61,848 nucleotides of DNA. Source: Ichthyophonus hoferi. Its lineage: Eukaryota; Opisthokonta; Ichthyosporea; Ichthyophonida; Ichthyophonidae. Location: the NCBI GenBank assembly GCA_002751075.1, contig NAOQ01000178.1, positions 17,411 through 79,258 on the forward strand. The letters run 5' to 3'. Positions 23,778 to 36,689 of this stretch are shown here, in pieces. The notes beneath the pieces are model-generated. The model had not been told where the DNA came from, did no database searches, and saw nothing but the letters and a program-made list of their open reading frames with translations. Position 1 is the first letter of the stretch, and the number at the start of each line of letters is the position of its first letter. The position numbers were made by a program, and so were the translations under genes.

Positions 23778-24224
23778 ATGCGAACATTCAACTCAAATCG
23801 CAGACGCAGCTCTGTTTCCTCTGTTGAGTGTTTCTCATGTCCCCCACATGGTAATCTCATCGTCGGGGACAGTGGACATTTCTTAGACCATGTTGACCAG
23901 CCAGAGGATTTTTACGTTTTAGACGCCGAAAGCGTACATGCAGGCCTTATCTCCGTGCCTGCAGGCCAGTCGCCCATGGCTGTGTCTTCCATACGGCATT
24001 GGAATTTGTGTAGTTCAATATATGCGTGTGAACCAATGCGATTTGAGGTTTGTCGCGATTGCTGTTGTGAAAATATTTGTTTGGCAAATGCTGTGAAGAT
24101 TCCCAGTAGGTTATTCTCTGCAACGCCATCCACTGGGCAGGTCTTCATTGACTCATGGGATGCGGTCAAACAATATAATCTTAGGACGTGGGCGGAGTCC
24201 AGAGCAGGCGTCATTGCATTTTAA
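23778..24224 (+). CDS. Hypothetical Cys-rich ORF, 148 aa, second of the pair
   Basis: ATG to TAA, 148 codons, after the in-frame run cgtaaat. Base composition is much more GC-rich than on either side, which is what coding sequence looks like in this window. The protein has Cys clusters (VECFSCPPHG; CRDCCCENICLA). Its N-terminus is Arg/Ser-rich and could be a trafficking signal, but I see no classical signal peptide. Ends are DAVKQYNLRTWAESRAGVIAF. I recognise no domain; the cysteines do not match a zinc-finger spacing I know. The opposite strand is also open over much of it, but the plus frame has the better start and composition. It may be a single-exon gene or part of a decayed element. Confidence 0.4.
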   Translation: MRTFNSNRRRSSVSSVECFSCPPHGNLIVGDSGHFLDHVDQPEDFYVLDAESVHAGLISVPAGQSPMAVSSIRHWNLCSSIYACEPMRFEVCRDCCCENICLANAVKIPSRLFSATPSTGQVFIDSWDAVKQYNLRTWAESRAGVIAF

Positions 24225-26897
24225 ATTGCAATTTGAATGTATCCGGATATTGTAAGGAGATGCTAGTTAGCTCTCTTTTCTTTTTCTCTCTAGTTAGGTT
24301 TTATTGTTGGACTTTGCTTAAATTTATTGAACCTAACATCTAGTAGTAGATGCTCTGAAGTATTGTTTAGGGTCAAATTGTACTTATAGCTATATCTATG
24401 TATGATTTTGGTGCCTAACATAATGATTCCTTCAACTCATCAATACTAGCATGTAGAGAGAATACATGTACATCCACCCCATTATATTTTAACGACTGTA
24501 GTATTTACAGCTTTTAATTCCAGATAGTTTTAGACATTAAAGTCTTCGACTTTAATTAGTAGATCAACTTTTGTTTTTATTTTAATACTGGCACTTCGTT
24601 AGGAAGGTATTGAAATGTTAAGTTTATTAAATTGTATGTATGTGTTTGCAAATGTTTTTGCTTAGGTAGCTTATGTTATATATTAGAGAATAATCATTAT
24701 TTAACATAAATTCAGCTTTATGTATGCAGATTTGTTATGGTAAATTAACGTTTGCATTACCACCATGTCCACAGCTTTATATATGTATGTGTTATTATTG
24801 GAATTACAGAATACTCACGACTCTAATATTCGAGTCAATGTCTTACCTTTGATATATAGGAGCATCTACATACATGCAGTAGAAATAAGAGAACGTTTAG
24901 CTTCTATTTGTTAATTCACAGTTAACGTGTCTATATTGAAAATTAAAAATTGGTGCAGGCTGTGTACCTAACTATTAAATGAGTTGTAATAGCTATAGTC
25001 GTGCATTGCTTTTATTGTCATTGGCATTTCTCTTTTTAAAATTGCTAGCTATACCAGTTTCCCCAGAACCACTACAACTATCACTTAACGTATATCCCAT
25101 TTTAATTGTAAAATATGACATACTAAGGGATTTGTTAGGTCATATCTATTTAACCAATTAAATTAAATTAAATAAGTGCATTTTATGGTAAATGGAAGGT
25201 TGAGTTTATTAACCGAAGCATTCATTCATATATATTTGAATACGAGAGAAATATGCTAAAAATACTTGAAGGGAAAAAAAAAATCGTATTTTAAGGATTC
25301 ATTCTTGATTCCATCTGCTCCACAATATTAGATAGTTACGGCTTTGTATTCAACGTAATGTATTCTATAATCTCAAGGTTATAAATAAGATTGGCTCAAG
25401 TTTATAAGAGTATACTATGTCGAATGTAGATAACTACATGCACTTGAGTGAAAGAACAATTACTCAAAACTCATTAATTGATTGTTACTAGGCTATTAAT
25501 TAACTTTTCTTAATTGGGTAACAGCCAGATTATCAAACTGTCTATATATTTTATGTCACAGCTAGAAAGTACAAAGGGTTCTATCTGTAATAGGATCTGT
25601 GTCTTGTTTTTCTGCAATTATACATAATAAAGCTTTTTGGCATTTATTTAATTCTCCACTTGTCATTGCGGTTGCATCCATAATGGGTAAGATCTAGTTA
25701 CACCACAGTAAGATAATAACAACTACAATACAGTAATATAGTAACTACACGGGCTGAAATTGATACCTTACTCCACTTGACTCCATCTACCCGTAATATA
25801 CCATGAGGTGTTGGTGTATATTTATTTAAAAGAATTGGAATTCAAAAAACAGAAAAGAGATGCCTATCTGAAGAACATACACATATAAATAGCAATTTCA
25901 TTGTATTTACTTTCACCTAGATTTGGTTTAATATATTTTTCTTTCCGAAATAAGACGATAAGTCAGGTCTATACAGTGTACTATTATTTCTCTTTCAAAT
26001 TCACATATAAGAGAACGGGTACTTTAAGGTTGATCTATGTGCAAATGCAACTGTAACTAAGAACGCTTAACTGAAAGAACGCAAAGAAGAAATGCTTATG
26101 ACAATTACAGATACTAGCATTATAGGCGTCTGGATTTTTATATATTAAAACTATCATATTAGGTTAAGATTAAAACTTCAGTAATTTCGTTCATTGAATG
26201 AAACTTGTTTTAAAATGTAGTTTAAATTCCACTTCACTAATAATAATAGCTTCAATTATTATGCACTAATTAGACAGTTTGTCAATATTATAGCATTGAA
26301 GTACATGGGTTAGTGGGAACATCAGAATATACTGTGAACTATTTATCTATCAATAACTAACTCACAGTAGTTCGCGTCTAACTATTAACAGGTTGATACC
26401 ACGTTATTTTATACAGCCAAGGCCTAATGAGACCTGTCTAAATACAGATATAGTATAAGAGATTGCTGTTTCTGGCAGCGTGTAACAATACTGTACACCT
26501 GACAAGGCTTGACACACTCACTACGTACCATCTACTATTAATAATGATTGGCATAGTGCAAAATCTGCCACCTATATTGGAACAAATCTGCACGTCGCTC
26601 TAGTAAGTCTAGCTTAATATTATGTAAGAATTATCGGGAACAGGATAATTATAATTATCTTTATAGGCTACAATTGGCCACCCCAAAGAGGTAATCAAAC
26701 TCATGGTGGTTAAAACCTTATATTTACATAAGTACTCTCAACACCCCATAGTGTGAAAAACCGATAGACATCTCAACTATATCTATCCATGGCTCCTATA
26801 CCAGTCCCTCCATATATATATACAGACACTACGCTATTAAAAACACATCATATGACTAATAACCACATTGTATAAATTCGGATGCGGGCAGCCGCCT
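24225..26897. other. Intergenic stretch downstream of TFG
   Basis: AT-rich spacer that contains family A copy 4. I see no coding exon. A 60-codon ORF at 24979 (hydrophobic, LLLSLAFLFLKLLAIP) could mimic a signal peptide, but it has no supported continuation. Confidence 0.4.
25430..25760 (-). repeat. Dispersed repeat family A, copy 4 (inverted)
   Basis: Read on the minus strand it gives tgtattgtagttgttattatctta, ttatggatgcaaccgcaatgac, gaattaaataaatgcc, gcagaaaaacaagacacagatcct, atagacagtttgataatctgg. This is the same order as copies 1 and 3. Confidence 0.75.
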
Positions 26898-27304
26898 TTA
26901 CTGGTTATAGTAGGGCGCATTGGATGGGGGCGCATTATAAGAGCCAGATGGTTGGCCAGATGGTGCGCCTGCGCCGTATCCTTGTGGGTTGGGCTGTGGG
27001 GGTGGGTAGCTTGCATATGATGGTTGGGCGTTACCCTGGCTATTCTGCTGTGAGTGGATAAGGGTCAGTCACTGTCTAGTGTCACTTGGATATGAGATGA
27101 GACGTGGGATATGTGTGAGAATGATGTAACTTTGATAGTGTGGTCCAGGTATATAATTATGGATAGAAGTGGGATGGACGGAAAAAGAAAGAGAGAAAAC
27201 ATACGCAAGTAAGAAAGATAAAGAAGAATCGGAGTATAACGATAGAAAAGATAAACACAACACTGTAGAATTATTAGGCAAGAAAATAAACCAGATATGA
27301 ATAT

Positions 27305-27336
<32 letters not shown>

Positions 27337-30300
27337 GTATCTTATGTGTGTATGTCTATATGTCAATAGTATCTAGGATAATCAAGGGGGAGGACATATG
27401 GAGAATAGGGTATGTGTGCATATATATAAACTACAATGCAATGTGGTATACAGATCAACTGGGATGGGTACACACTGAGAAGTATAGGCCACTCTGTGAG
27501 TTCTGAGACTGGGGGGATTGATGTGTTGGTTGCTGGGTAGAATAACCCTGGGAATGAATTACATGGAACCAATCAGCTAATTTGGCTAACCGCATATATA
27601 TATGGCTACCAGTAATAACCTTTCCCCTAAGACTTTCTTCGTTGTATTAAATATAACTAGTTCCCATCCTCACTGAAATCTTTCGGTTATATTTAATCAT
27701 CCCACCCCTTCTTATCTTACTTCATATTCGATATGCTCAATAAAATACTATCAAATTTTTTTTTTTTTTTCCTTTTTCACAAACATATGATCGTACCATA
27801 TATATTATTATGCTTGATAATCTATGCACTATCCATAATGCATCTAGATATATTCTACTATCTATCTTCATTCCATATTATAGAAATGTATATATTTCCA
27901 GATCGGACGAGATGAGGTGCTTGATGCTAGGTATGGCCGTAACCGAGAAACAAAGCTATGTTAAAATTATAAATATGTTTCATATTTTAATATTTACAGG
28001 TATTGTAGGTTAATCCAAATAAAAAATTATGCTATTATATTATATCTATCCATAACTATATACATAGAGTAATATATATATATATCGTCTTATTTAGAGC
28101 CAACCCCATCTCCTCTTAATAAAACACCTACCTGGCCTGGCACAGGCGGGGCAGAGAAGCCACTAGGAGTAGATTGCTGTTGGTAAGAGCCAGACCTATA
28201 AGAAGGTACCTTGCTAGCACTACCTGCGTATCCTGGGCGGGCACCAGCCTGGCTTCCATACTGAGCCATGGGTGGGGCACCGTACTGGCTGGAGGTGGAA
28301 GGGGAGGAGGTAGGTGGGGGGGCTCCATACTGACCGGTGCTGGAAGAGGAGGAGGTGATGGGTGGCACACCATAGCCACTGGTTGCGGTAGAGGTGGTGG
28401 TGGGTGGTGGCATGGAATATTGGTTACTTGCAGCGGCTGAGGTCACTGGGGGGGGACCGTATTGACTGGTGGAGGAGGTGGAGGAGGAGGTAGGTGGCAT
28501 ACTGTACTGGTTGGGGCCAGTATAACGATTAGCAGAGGTAGAGGAGGGAGCAGCCGGAGTATCATAACTGGTAGAGGGGTTGTAGGGGGTTTGGCCTTGA
28601 TAGTAGTTAGCTGCCTCTCCTCCCTGCAGACTAGAGCCGTCACTAGACCCTAAGTAGGAGGTAGGTGCTACAGTGTCCTGGTTTGGCTGGGGCGCTGTGG
28701 AGGTAAGTTGGTTGTCTGGCTGGTCTAGGGGAGGGAGGGAGAGGGAGGAAGAAAGGGATATATAGGTCAGATGTTTAGTGTTTAGATGTGATAAGAGTAC
28801 ATAAGAGCATAATGTGGTAAAGAGGGAATAGATAATGGATATTAGATGATTCATACCACATAAGACATAATGTATCGTCCGCGCTACCTACCATATATTC
28901 TTATTCTACATTACATCTTGAACATGTGCAACAATTCCAAATAGACAATACATACTACATACTCCATAAACATAACATAAAAGATAGTAGAAAATAAACA
29001 ATAAATAATATATAATGCACACAACGCACTTAAATCATTACCCTGAGAGGATGCGGGCACGTGAGCATGGGGATCAAACTCTGATACATCATGTTTAGGT
29101 TTCACTGAAGATGATTCTACAGCAGCAGTCCTGATTAGGTAAGCTGGGTCCAATTAGTAGATTAACCAATGACTAAATACTACAATCGCTACAAAAGGAA
29201 ATATGGTCTAGGGATGTTTCTATAATGAATCTAACTTGATAGTAGAATGGTTAAAATAATTATATATTTTAACACTTGCGAATCATTGATTGTAGATATG
29301 CTTAATGCTGATTTATTTATGAGGGAACAACATTCATACAACAAGCAATGGATAGATGGATAGATCAATAAAGAGGGCGTAAAATACTTTGTAGATGATA
29401 GATACGAGGTAAACGTTTACCCCTTATGAGAGAATAAAGATGGAAAGGGGAAACGGAGAATGGCGTTGAGCTATCAGTCAAATATAGTATAGTTGTATAT
29501 ATATATATATAACTTGTCTGTAAAAATAAAGGTAGTCTAAATGGAATAATTGCTTAATACCAGCCTACTAGTCACCTTGGTTTAATCAATTAATTAATTA
29601 ATGTGATTATCTAGTAGTCTATATATAAATAGCATGCTATATTTATGAAGGATTAGGAAGTTCCGTATGCCACAGGACCTGTCTTTCATTTTTCTACAAC
29701 TATACTGAATAAAGTGCTTTTGCCTTTATTTGATTCTATGATTGCAGCTACTATCCGTAAGGGTTGAGATAATAGCTATCACATAATAAGATAATAACTA
29801 CAACACGGTAAGAAAACATACATACAAACTGAACTAAACACAATCACAGTAAATCGTAAATACAGGTATACAGTATACACACCGACAGAGCAATACAGAA
29901 TGAGAGACAAAGATAAGGAATGTACGTACATACTCGAAATAGGATTGGCATCAGCCGCTTTCTCTACCATAGAAACCACAGCAGTAAGCTGGGATTGCAG
30001 GCCTGCCAATTGCTTCTTAAGCGCATGAAGAGTAGGTACACTAACTTTTACCTCCTCTGCCCCCTCTTTCCCTGTAACTGTAGGTCATATGGGATAAGAT
30101 AAAGTGAGATGGGATAAGATATAGGAACATAGAGTAAAGTTATAGTGTTATAATGGTATGGTGTTGGTACTGTATTATAGGTATCATTATCATGATATAG
30201 TATGATATAATAGGGTGTGATATAAGAAAATGTGTTACAATATAATACAGCATAATACAATATAATATAATATACTACACTGTGATATAATATAATATAA

Positions 30301-32633
30301 CAAAATATAAAGTATTCACACATAAAGGTAGTGTGACAGACAGACAGACAACAACACAACCTAATATATATCTACCTAGAGTACTTACTATTAATCTTGA
30401 GTCTTAGAATACGATTACAGTAGGTTTTGGCAAAGCTCAGATCTTGGGTATCGGCAAGAGTTACCATATCATCATCTGTAGGTTTATAGTATAGGGAAGA
30501 TAGTATGGGTTACCTATATGTTATATTATATAGGGGGTTTCAATCCAAATGATCAGTTTCGTGACCAAAATTAGATTGTGCCTCATCAAAATTAAAATTT
30601 TATATAAATACCAGAGATAACAAGAAGAGAAAATTTAAATTAATAGTATTTTTTACACAATTAAAGACGTAAATTTTTTCAATTTTGATCGCGAAACTTA
30701 TCATTTGAATCAAAAACCCCTACAATATGGTGTGTCACTTAAATAGGAGGACTATCGGTATTCACAATACAAAGATAACTCGCTCCCATTCCCCAATTTA
30801 TGAGGACATCATGATTGGAGCCAATGAATAAGGTAGCCATAGTCTGCACATATATTATTACCATGCTCCTTGGTTAGCCCCTTTATTTCCATATATTATA
30901 ATATAATATAACATAACAATACAATATAATGTAATAAAATGATATATAGGGTAGATGTTATGAAGGAACCTGAGAAAGAAAGATAAATTGGGCTGTGAAC
31001 GTCTAGTATGTATGTATGTGTGTATGTATGTATGGTAGGAAGGCAGAGGTCCACTAAACTGCGTTACTAACTCTGTTTATCCGCTACGTTTCATTGGAAT
31101 GGTCCTAATTAAAAAATATTTGTTTTATAGCAGAATAAGAATAATTATTTGGTTATTTTATTTTATTTTTTATAACATACAATTGAATGGATGTCATGGG
31201 CTGTTTTACTCCTTCATAATATAAAATCCTTTATTTAACCCTTCCATGAAAATAATTGGTCGGTTGACATTTTTAATTATTTTATACAATTGGCCATTTA
31301 TATTTACTTTTAGTTTACGATTAGTTAATATTATCAAAAAGAGTAAGCGAAAAAGCATGGTATGTACGGAAATTATAAAGTCGATGCATATTATTATTTA
31401 TGTCATTCATGCTAATACATAATGGATTGACGGGGTGAGGCGGGAAAAAGATAGGTAAGCGAATTGGAAGGAAAAAAAGAAAGAGAATAGGAATAGGAAT
31501 GGACATGTTATATATATATGGTTAACAGCCTACCTTGATCCCTGTATTTGAAACTGATACTATCCTCAGTCTGTAAAGAAGACGGCCAGTTGTTAGCATG
31601 AAACTCAATTTAGTTATAATAAGCTGCAACTCTATGGGACTAAAATATAACTACAAATGAAACTGACTTGAATGTTTAACTAAGATTGCAAGCCTTTGAT
31701 TTTCTACGGCCTAATGGAAAATATTACTTAATAAAATCAAGAACAACCGTCCGCAAGCAAACTATTATTATATTATTATATCATATTATATTATATTATA
31801 TCACGTTATTTTATTTTCTTATGCTGTTATATACTAGATTGATGATCCTGATATAAGAGGAAAATAAAATGGCATAATGAAAACAGATGGTAAGGTATCA
31901 AGGTCGTGTCGTATGCATAGCTCTATGCTATGGGTATGTTTATGGTTATAAATGTACATCTCTTTTTCCGGTGATTGAACAATCACATATTGATTAAAAA
32001 CCTAGCAAAGAAATAATATAGGACAAGGAATTTTTTGTTGACAAGACAAAATAAAATAATGTGAAAAGAGTGTGGAAGATAAAAAATACAACGCGGCAAA
32101 CAGATAAGTAATGAATATATGAGAGTAGGAAAAAGAAAGAGAAATGGAGAGAGAGAAAGCGAGAGATGGAAAAGCTGACATTAAAACTGTAAAGAAAAAT
32201 AAAAATAAAAATGAAATGAAACAGAAAACAATACAGCTAGGTATAAAGCGATAGAGGGAGTGTATGAGGTTTTGATAGTGCTCATTAGAAGCGCCTATCT
32301 CCCCACATGTCTTTGCTTACTGTCACACTTCATATATAAACTACTTGTATATAGTGTAGTGCTTCCATTTTTACTTTCTCAACTATAGTCTCTTCTTTCA
32401 TACCTATTCTTATTTTTTGAATACTTTTTCATCCCAGTCCCTTTCACAAATTATCCAAGATGTTTTCTAATCAATACCTTAATCCGCCCCTGGTATAGGC
32501 GCTGGGCCATCACACACAATTCTTCATAGGTGAGGTCTTCATTTACAACAGGAACGGCACGAATATCATCTTCCAATTGGAACTTGATAAGATATTTATT
32601 AGAAAGATCCATTATTAACGTCAAATTCTCTGT
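26898..32633 (-). CDS. TFG: TFG, trafficking from ER to Golgi regulator
   Basis: Minus-strand coding exons: 32612-32478 (ATG), 31570-31534, 30475-30389, 30071-29934, 29143-29042, 28724-28132, 27547-27476, 27047-26898 (TAA). Phases 0, 1, 1, 1, 1, 0, 0 all agree, giving 437 aa (human about 400). Residues 1-87 are a PB1 domain (MDLSNKYLIKFQLEDDIR, NEDLTYEELCVMAQRLY, ISFKYRDQ). Residues 88-132 hold a coiled coil (LHALKKQLAGLQSQL). The rest is disordered and rich in Pro, Gln, Tyr, Ser and Thr, with spaced NQYSMPP and QYGAPP/QYGPPP repeats. In animals TFG assembles through PB1 and coiled coil at ER exit sites and helps COPII carriers reach the ERGIC; the tail drives condensation and binds Sec23. 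The first coding exon begins at 32633, after an acceptor 21 nt before the ATG, so an upstream 5'UTR exon must exist. The exon 7 donor (TCA|GTGTGT) was chosen because it alone keeps phase. Confidence 0.92.
27309..27335. repeat. (TA)n microsatellite
   Basis: A TA run in the last TFG intron. Confidence 0.9.
29540..29825 (-). repeat. Dispersed repeat family A, copy 5 (inverted, in a TFG intron)
   Basis: The minus strand reads gtgttgtagttattatctta, cggatagtagctgcaatc, tcaaataaaggcaaaagcac, agttgtagaaaaatgaaag, gtcctgtggcatacgg, atagactactagataatc. It lies between coding exons 4 and 5 of TFG. Confidence 0.75.
30080..30310. repeat. Degenerate GATAAGAT/TATAATA simple repeat
   Basis: Short-period AT-rich words (gggataagat, tataatataatac) directly upstream of TFG coding exon 4 on the minus strand. 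Confidence 0.65.
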
Positions 32634-34589
32634 CTGTTAAAGAAAGGAAGAAAATAATGTGAGAAGTGTGATTGTCATTATTGCTACTATGGTACGAAAA
32701 GGGTTTACATTCCTAATATGCCTGTAACTAAATAATATACCCAGTATCTATACACTAAAAAAAAAAACACTTCCTCCAATGCCAACTATGTCTTTGCATA
32801 TAGAAAAATTAACCTATAATAAATTGTTCTTATACCTACTACTGTGTGAAGTTTGTAAAGATTATACACAACCAATTAATAGTAAGTAACCCTATTTTAC
32901 ATGCGCCAATTTATTAATTAATTGATTGATTTATTTATTAATCAATGATATAAATGTATAAAATCACCTTTAGAAAATAATAAGACAATAAGACATAAGA
33001 ATTTCTTACAAAATAGAACAATATTAAAGCTGTACCAAAATCAAAAAAAAAATCCTACGTAGTTGATCCTAGCTAAAAAAAATAGATTTCCGCACAGATA
33101 ATCTGGATGTCTCAGTTAAGAATAATAAATGTTATCAAATTACATAATGATATTATAGTTCATAAAAAATATTTAACCAAAATATTTATTATTTTATTTA
33201 CTTTAAAATATTTAATTAACTTTTTACGAATTAAAAATGAGAATAAAATATAGATAACTTTATAAATTTCTCTGGTTATTGGAATGCTTACATGATTACC
33301 TTTTTGTCTTTTGGGACCAATCATTATCGAGATTTCAAAGATGCGGTATAAATTATATAACCATAATAGGTAATAATGACTAATGATTTTATGTTGTTTA
33401 CATACAGTTTTATGTCTGTATTTAAACATAATAATATTAATAATATATAAATATATACCTTTACTTCATTATATTAATATTTATGCAATATATAAGATAC
33501 TTCTACATTCTTATATATTTATTTTATTACTACGTATAATCAAATATCTATCTATACTCCAATGTGATTTACTAATATTTATGTAACAAATACCCAAAAG
33601 AATGTTATAATTACTTAATTCGCATAATTTGTATGCATGTATAATTATTTTTATTGTACTTATTGTATGTCTCGATATTGTATATTGTAGAGTAGGATTC
33701 AGGACCCTTTTTAGCAAGGACTTTGCTTTATATAGGGATATTACAATAATATCAGTATGAATGTAGTGTGTTTTTTCCAATTTTCAATTTTTCATTCAAA
33801 CCCATAGTCTACTTTAGTATGTGTTGCAGATATTTTTTTCATTTTCCCTGAATGGTTATAAAAATAAATACAAATAAAAGAATTTTACCCGTCTGGTTCT
33901 TTCGTAGGCAGAGACCTTTATAATCTACCATATATAGACTAATTAATAACTTCTCATTAATTAATCACGACCACAGCTAAAACTGTATTAACTTGATTTG
34001 TTTACGTATTTACATTTGCAATTCATACTTTTCCATAAATAGACTAATTAACAATTTCATATAAATTACTTAAGATTGACTACTTCAACCTGTATTGTAT
34101 ATGTAGCTATATTTTATATCTTGATAAGTACAATAAGCAATTTGTGTTCATGTTTATATATTGAAATGTATTTAGGGTACCCCATCATCTTAGGCTTCAT
34201 CTATGCCAACTTTCATATATATATATTTTTTTTTGAAAAAAAAAATCTTTGTGATCAAAATATTTATATGCAAATTATAACTTGACATTATTGAAAGTGA
34301 TATGATATTATTATTATTATTGTGTGCAGTAGTACTCTATGAATAAACAAAACGATATGAGAATCAGATACCACATTAAAAGCGAATATCTTGTAAGAAA
34401 TTTTCAACAATGTGTAACCATATTGTAACACATTGGCAAAACAATATACTGTACATTGAAGGAGTAGCAATTAAAAAAGAGTTTATTGGGTAGTAAAGAA
34501 ATAGACTGAGACAGATTCTTGATATAATTCCATTCTTTATAGCAATGTTAACTTTAGTAGTGGGGTTAAGGGCTTGCATATTATTAAAT

Positions 34590-34700
34590 TAACTGTTGCA
34601 GCTCGGCATTTTGAGACCTCTCTATTTCCTATTATTATTTACGTTGCTATAAGATTATTTGTGTCAAATATGACTAAACATAAAGATAAACAAAGTAGCT
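34590..34700 (+). repeat. Family B repeat, copy 2
   Basis: Contains gttgcagctcggcatttt, cctctctatttcc, cgttgctataagattattt. This is the same order as the block at 13.2 kb. Confidence 0.6.
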
Positions 34701-34739
34701 ATAACTATAACTATAACTATTTATTTAATTGATGCTGGG

Positions 34740-34945
34740 TTCCGAAGCATTCTATATATAGAATGCTATAGTTATAAAATATAAAAAGGTTCCGTCTAAG
34801 ACAGATTGGGGACCCTTGATTCTGTAATGATACTGAATAAAGTCTACAGTTTCTATTTTAAATTCTTGCTTGCAATAGTCGGCTACCATCCTGGGCATGG
34901 GTGAAGTTATTACTATACAAGCTGAAATCGACAAATTTGTTTTCC
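34740..34945 (-). repeat. Dispersed repeat family A, copy 6 (inverted)
   Basis: Read on the minus strand it has tcagcttgtatagtaataac, ggtagccgactattgcaagcaag, gaataaagt-like sequence in inverse, and cttagacggaacctttttat. It ends at a perfect 22-bp palindrome (34746-34767). It shares more with copy 7 than with the others. Confidence 0.7.
34746..34767. repeat. Perfect 22-bp palindrome at the edge of copy 6
   Basis: AGCATTCTATATATAGAATGCT is its own reverse complement. The family A consensus has tagcattctatata at the matching place, so this is a completed version of that end. Confidence 0.75.
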
Positions 34946-35059
34946 GTTCATAACAATAGCAGAATATTCTTTTAGTGGCTGACTAGCAGGGAAAGTAGGA
35001 GCTAGATCTAGCGCATATTAAATCAGGCAAAATGGGATATATAAACCAGACCGAAAACT

Positions 35060-35720
35060 CATCATAAGGTATAAAGTGTTTATTTTAGGCTGTGTAGTAG
35101 CTATCTGTTTTATGTTTAAGATGACAGCTGACTATTACAAGCAGAGAGTCATATTATTTTATCGAAAGGACGAGCATTACAATGAATATACTTATGTAGC
35201 TTATATTAAGGATAAATGCCACATTGAATCAGTAATATGTAAGAGACTCCACCAAATTTTTAAGGTTGGCAAACGAAAATATGTGTTTGTTTCAAATCCA
35301 AACTTTATTGGTTTCAAAATATTATATATATATCTTTAGAGTCACCCCATTTTATTTCAAAATATTATATATAAATTACAACTTGAAATGATATTTCTTG
35401 TAGTATCATTAAATCAAAGTCATCTACTATTCCTGTCGATTTCAGCCTGTATAGTAGTTATTTTACTCGTGTTCTGGGGGGCAGCCAACTGTTACAAGCA
35501 CGTGATTTTGGATAAAAACTGTATATCCTTTATTCAATATCAATACAGAATCAAGAGTCTCCAATTTCTTTCAGACAGAACCTTTTCAAACTTTCTAAAT
35601 ATAGCATTTTATATATCGAGTATTTCAGAACATAACATCCATCAATATATGAGATAATTACAACTACACTTATTTACTTGTTAAAATTGTATATATAGCT
35701 ATCTATATTTGACAGCTACT
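35060..35720 (+). repeat. Dispersed repeat family A, copy 7 (composite)
   Basis: Two starts occur: about 35090 (gtagtagctatctg, gatgacagctgactattacaagcag) and about 35440 (cctgtatagtagttatttta, ggcagccaactgttacaagca). They are followed by cagacagaaccttttcaaactttctaaatatagc and a tatatagctatctatatt tail. The short ORFs at 35076 and 35388, and the antisense one at 34752, resemble one another (SISACIV; FIQYxYRIK) only because they read the same repeat. Confidence 0.7.
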
Positions 35721-36456
35721 GTAACGGCTCTCTATAAATATTTGATTTTGCTGATCTATTATTATTACCTATTAAAATACTCTCATATATATATTATTAA
35801 ACTTTAATATACTTCCGTGATACAGTCAGTCTATGGGTGCACATCCTTTCACATAATGCTTCCAGCATTACAGGCGTTAGAACTACTATACCGATCTGCA
35901 GTAGTTCTAGTGACTTGTCCACAGGCTTCGAGGGCTCCAATTATTTATTATTTAAAAGTATCTCTTACTGGTATAGTGATAGAGACAGCGCTTGGCTTTG
36001 ATCCACTTTCAATAAAAAAACCAAGATGAATTTGATGTAAGAGAAATAATGTATGATGGTTCCATACTCAGCTCTCTAAAGTATTCTTCTACAAAGAGTT
36101 GAGACTCCTGCCTTGATTATATTGATGCTGTGACATATTTATTGTCAATATATAATATATAGCTGTATCAATTGATAAGGTATAATTATATCAAGGATCA
36201 ATTCCAAATGTGGTTAAAATAAAGGGTCGCATAGATCGCCGCATTTAGCTCCTGTTTGTCCAGTTAAATAGCCACCAAACAGGTATTTTTCAATCATGCA
36301 ATGTAAAATGAAGAACCTTTTAACGATGTATACGGTAGCAAATAGAGGGGTAGGAAAATATAGCGTTGTATCCATTGATGAATTAAAATCATTCTCATAT
36401 ATCTTTACGAATGTCTGCCAAAGTGTGAGTATATAAGAACGAGCGCTGTCAATGAA

Positions 36457-36689
36457 NNNNNNNNNNNNNNNNNNNNNNNNNNNNNNNNNNNNNNNNNNNN
36501 NNNNNNNNNNNNNNNNNNNNNNNNNNNNNNNNNNNNNNNNNNNNNNNNNNNNNNNNNNNNNNNNNNNNNNNNNNNNNNNNNNNNNNNNNNNNNNNNNNNN
36601 NNNNNNNNNNNNNNNNNNNNNNNNNNNNNNNNNNNNNNNNNNNNNNNNNNNNNNNNNNNNNNNNNNNNNNNNNNNNNNNNNNNNNNNNN
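36457..36689. other. Assembly gap (233 N) flanked by the same ~260 bp
   Basis: About 36194-36456 and about 36693-36955 are the same sequence (ggatcaattccaaatgtgg to gctgtcaatgaa). The left copy stops where the right continues, and the right starts inside the left. Unmerged contig ends are the simplest reading. Confidence 0.9.

Noticed and set aside
28174-28653. Gly-rich plus-strand ORFs
   Set aside because: Antisense of the Pro/Ser/Tyr-rich TFG exon. The minus frame is the one with splice-consistent family matches.
34752-35657. Three mutually similar ORFs (SISACIV, FIQYxYRIK) as a small gene family
   Set aside because: The similarity is at DNA level and continues outside the frames; they are copies of repeat family A in two orientations.
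35060-35720. CRISPR-like or phage-like spacing of repeats
   Set aside because: Copies are far apart, diverged and in both orientations in a eukaryotic genome. No array geometry or cas gene is present.
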